DNA of 64,000 nt from Levilactobacillus yonginensis. GTDB lineage: Bacteria > Bacillota > Bacilli > Lactobacillales > Lactobacillaceae. Below the pieces are notes generated by a model. It was not told where the DNA came from. It saw only the letters and a list, made by a program, of their open reading frames with translations, and searched no databases. Positions within the stretch are counted from its first letter, which is position 1; each line of letters begins with the position of its first letter. Of the stretch, positions 61,723 through 64,000 are shown in pieces. The DNA lies in assembly GCF_003946265.1 (NCBI RefSeq), contig NZ_RHNO01000009.1, forward strand, positions 1 to 64,000, given 5' to 3'. The position numbers were made by a program, and so were the translations under genes.

Positions 61723-63567
61723 ATGAAAATACGTTTAATTGTGGCTAGCTTAGTGGTTGGGCTGTTAGGGGTTACTGGCGCGCAAGCCAGTGCAGCACAG
61801 ACAACACCGCTGGCCACACCATATCGGGAGAGCTCGTTGACTGGTCTTAAAAATGTTAAACAGGTCGCTAAGGGAAAAACGGTGACGTTGGACTTAGTAT
61901 TGAAGACACGTAATGCCAGCAAGCTAACGTCGACGGCCTTAGCCGTTAATACACCAGGGAATTCGCAGTTTCAGCAATTCCTGACGCCGAGCACGTTTCG
62001 GTCTAAATTTGGTCAATCAGCCAGCACGACCAAACGCCTGACAACTTACTTCAAGGCTCGGCATCTGAAGGTCGTCACGTTTAATGATGGCTTAGTCATG
62101 CAGCTGAAGGGGTCAGCTGCCGCGATTGACGCCACCTTTGCGACCAAGTTAAAAACAGCGAGTTATCATGGGAAAAAGCTGCAATATTCTAAGAAGAAGC
62201 CGCGGTTACCAAAGAACGTGGCGCAACCCATTGAGGCGGTCATCGGTATCACCAATTTAGTTAAACTCACGGGCCTATCGGAACCCGGGAGCACGGCGAG
62301 TGATGGACCGACGACGGATGGCGCGCCCAAGAATTTTCTTTCGCAGTACCACGCCACGGATTTAGCAGCCAACAATCAGGGCCAAGGCCAAACCATTGGT
62401 ATCATTAGCTTCAGTAAGGTGAAAACGGCTGATATCACCCATTTTTGGTCAGAAGAGGGTGTCGCGGCTTCTGCCAACCGCATCAGTGTGAAGTCTACTG
62501 GCGGGATGAATGTTTGGGGAAACGTTGATCCGGGTAACGCCGAAACTTCGCTGGATGTCGAGCAGGCCGGCGCACTGGCACCGAAGGCTAAAATCCGAGT
62601 CTACACGGCGTCGCTTAGTGATGTTGGGTGGATCAATGCTTTTGCCAGCGCCTTTGGTGAAAATAAGGCCAGTTCTCTCTCCCTGAGTTGGGGCTTGTCT
62701 GAAGGGGTTCTCCAGAGCCTCAGTAAGTATCACTTATTAACACCGTTATACGGTAGTATCATGAGCACGCTGTTGGCTCAGGGAGCGACGCAGGGTGTTT
62801 CAACCTTTGCGGCTTCTGGGGACAGCGGTGCTTATGGGGAAGAACTAGCGGCCAATGGTGACGTAAATGAAGGAATCTATGCCAATTTCCCAGCTAGCAA
62901 CCCGTGGGTCACGGCGACTGGTGGAACGACGTTGCCATTTTCTGGAGACTTGCAGAACAGCAATCACGTCACCGTTAAGCAGGAACGGACTTGGGGTGGC
63001 GATGCGTTATTTAATGCGTACCATCGTGATCCCACGTTCTTTAAAGAAAACTCGGACGCCATGGATACCCTGCAGAGTGGTAGTGGTGGCGGAATTTCTA
63101 CGCTGTATGGCACGCCGAAGTATCAACAAGGGGTTTCGGGGGTCAACACTTACAATGCCCGGCAGTACTTGTCTGCTAGTGGGTTGCCCCGGTTAAATCC
63201 TAAATTAATTCAAGGCCATCAAAGCGGTCGAAACTTCCCGGACGTTGTGGCCGATGCCGACCCACTTACGGGATATGATTCCTACACGTCCAGTGATGGC
63301 TGGCAAGTTATTGGGGGAACCAGCGTCGTGGCACCGCAGTTTGCGGCGATGACGGCCCTGATGAATGGCAGTCGGACGCACCGGATGGGCCTGTGGAACC
63401 CACAGCTCTATGCGTTGGCGCAAACGTCTGAGTCACCGTTTACCCAATTGGATGCGACAACCAATAATAGTAATCTGTTCTACGTGGGTCAGCCTGGTAA
63501 GACTTACAACCAAGCTGCTGGACTGGGTACCGTGAACTTTGATCAGTTAGCACACGTCTTTCAATAA
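61723..63567 (+). CDS. Secreted S53-family serine-carboxyl peptidase (sedolisin type)
   Basis: 614 residues. The signal peptide ends near AQASAA. A pro-kumamolisin activation domain follows (about 35-185, with NSQFQQFLTPSTFRSKFG). The catalytic domain has Glu and Asp in NAETSLDVEQAGALAP, the oxyanion Asp in AASGDSGAYG, and the nucleophile Ser in IGGTSVVAPQFAAM. The C-terminal Ca2+-site region is short. It is an acid-active endopeptidase, probably released and self-activated at low pH, a niche that suits a lactic acid bacterium. The start follows AAGGGGATGG. No wall anchor. Confidence 0.9.
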   Translation: MKIRLIVASLVVGLLGVTGAQASAAQTTPLATPYRESSLTGLKNVKQVAKGKTVTLDLVLKTRNASKLTSTALAVNTPGNSQFQQFLTPSTFRSKFGQSASTTKRLTTYFKARHLKVVTFNDGLVMQLKGSAAAIDATFATKLKTASYHGKKLQYSKKKPRLPKNVAQPIEAVIGITNLVKLTGLSEPGSTASDGPTTDGAPKNFLSQYHATDLAANNQGQGQTIGIISFSKVKTADITHFWSEEGVAASANRISVKSTGGMNVWGNVDPGNAETSLDVEQAGALAPKAKIRVYTASLSDVGWINAFASAFGENKASSLSLSWGLSEGVLQSLSKYHLLTPLYGSIMSTLLAQGATQGVSTFAASGDSGAYGEELAANGDVNEGIYANFPASNPWVTATGGTTLPFSGDLQNSNHVTVKQERTWGGDALFNAYHRDPTFFKENSDAMDTLQSGSGGGISTLYGTPKYQQGVSGVNTYNARQYLSASGLPRLNPKLIQGHQSGRNFPDVVADADPLTGYDSYTSSDGWQVIGGTSVVAPQFAAMTALMNGSRTHRMGLWNPQLYALAQTSESPFTQLDATTNNSNLFYVGQPGKTYNQAAGLGTVNFDQLAHVFQ

Positions 63568-63588
63568 AAAAGAGTGGGCTAGAAGGCG

Positions 63589-63684
63589 TTTAGCTAGTGA
63601 GCATTAACGTCGAACGTCGAAAAATCCTGGTCCTGGATTATTTGACGTTCGGGGTTAAGCGGAGCTAGCTGCCTTCTGGTGCAC
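63589..63684. other. Long bulged inverted repeat after the S53 peptidase gene
   Basis: Nested arms AGAAGGC...GCCTTCT, AGCTAG...CTAGCT, TTAA...TTAA, CGAACGTC...GACGTTCG and AATCC...GGATT form one hairpin of about 95 nt, interrupted by regular bulges. No T-tract follows. It is unrelated in sequence to the seven-copy element family. Confidence 0.55.
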
Positions 63685-63710
63685 GTTTCAGCAGTATATA
63701 TTTGGACATG

Positions 63711-63748
63711 AAAACATGGTCCGGGATTTTATCCCGGGCCATGTTTTA
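63711..63748. terminator. Bidirectional terminator
   Basis: AAAACATGGTCCGGGAT pairs with ATCCCGGGCCATGTTTT with one G-T pair. It serves the S53 gene and the leftward partial gene. Confidence 0.85.
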
Positions 63749-63797
63749 TTTTGTCACTGCTTAAGTTAATTGATTGCTCTCAATGTTATCAAGCCAC

Positions 63798-64000
63798 TTA
63801 TTTGTAGACAATACTGTAATCGCCTGAATCTTTTTGATGGGGGTAGTCGGTACCGGTGAAGGCTTTAGTGGGCATCCACGTGGTCAAATCCTCATAACTG
63901 TAATTTTTCGTTGATTTAGTTTTTATCTGCCGGCTAGCCGTCTTGCTGTCGGTCATGATGCTGGCAATCTTACTGGATTTTTTGACGGGAATCAGATAGG
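63798..64000 (-). CDS. C-terminal end of an unidentified protein, cut by the window edge
   Basis: The minus-strand frame is open from the window end to TAA at 63798-63800, giving 66 or more residues ending DYPHQKDSGDYSIVYK. It is Lys/Ser/Thr-rich (KKSSKIASIMTDSKTASRQ), like extracellular proteins of lactobacilli. The terminator just beyond its stop supports a real gene. Family not recognised. Confidence 0.5.
   Translation of the reverse strand, partial: YLIPVKKSSKIASIMTDSKTASRQIKTKSTKNYSYEDLTTWMPTKAFTGTDYPHQKDSGDYSIVYK

Overview
The window looks like chromosomal DNA of a Lactobacillaceae species, most likely a heterofermentative Levilactobacillus-type organism (inference). The evidence is the XylA/XylB/XylT xylose pathway with cre sites, LPXTG and KxYKxGK/MucBP surface proteins, T-box leaders, MntH-Usp pairs, strong AGGAGG-type ribosome sites and moderate GC. 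I see no rRNA, tRNA, CRISPR array, replication origin or transposase.

Layout. 0.1-3.2 kb: a lone GGDEF protein, an HxlR regulator and a secreted GH20-like enzyme. 3.2-18.6 kb: an AT-rich defence island, with a HicAB toxin-antitoxin pair followed by a type 1 BREX system (brxA, brxB, brxC, pglX, a tyrosine recombinase, an inverted partial pglX cassette, pglZ). No brxL follows pglZ. The two pglX copies share three in-frame inverted repeats of 137, 65 and 19 bp, and only one copy has the C-terminal third, so inversions should both switch and re-assort PglX. 18.6-26.4 kb: two paralogous brnQ genes, each under its own T-box (aligned specifier codons ATC, Ile, and GTT, Val), then rarA, a DUF805 protein, an orphan arsC and xylR. 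26.4-29.2 kb: an LRR/MucBP LPXTG adhesin and a tiny LPXTG protein with a related C-terminal module. 29.5-36.5 kb: the xylose regulon xylA, xylB, xylT1 and xylT2. The xylA, xylT1, xylT2 and xylR promoters each carry a cre-like and a XylR-operator-like site. 37-47 kb: an acetoin/diacetyl reductase, a secreted tyrosine phosphatase, stress, PEBP, peptidase, K+ channel and aldo-keto reductase genes. 47-54.3 kb: a Tyr T-box with an NhaC-type transporter, an MntR-like regulator, and two tandem mntH-usp units. 54.3-58.2 kb: guaC, purA and purB (IMP/AMP/GMP interconversion). 58.2-64 kb: an unexplained array of hairpins with G-rich loops, two alpha/beta hydrolases, a second tyrosine phosphatase and a secreted S53 peptidase.

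The main undescribed-looking signal is a family of seven GC-rich, about 140-190 bp intergenic elements between 31.0 and 46.6 kb. Each has a long outer stem and two or three internal hairpins joined by conserved linkers. Stem sequences differ between copies while pairing is kept. They look like a structured RNA or a palindromic repeat family. I cannot name it from the sequence. The second notable signal is the three-repeat pglX shuffling locus.
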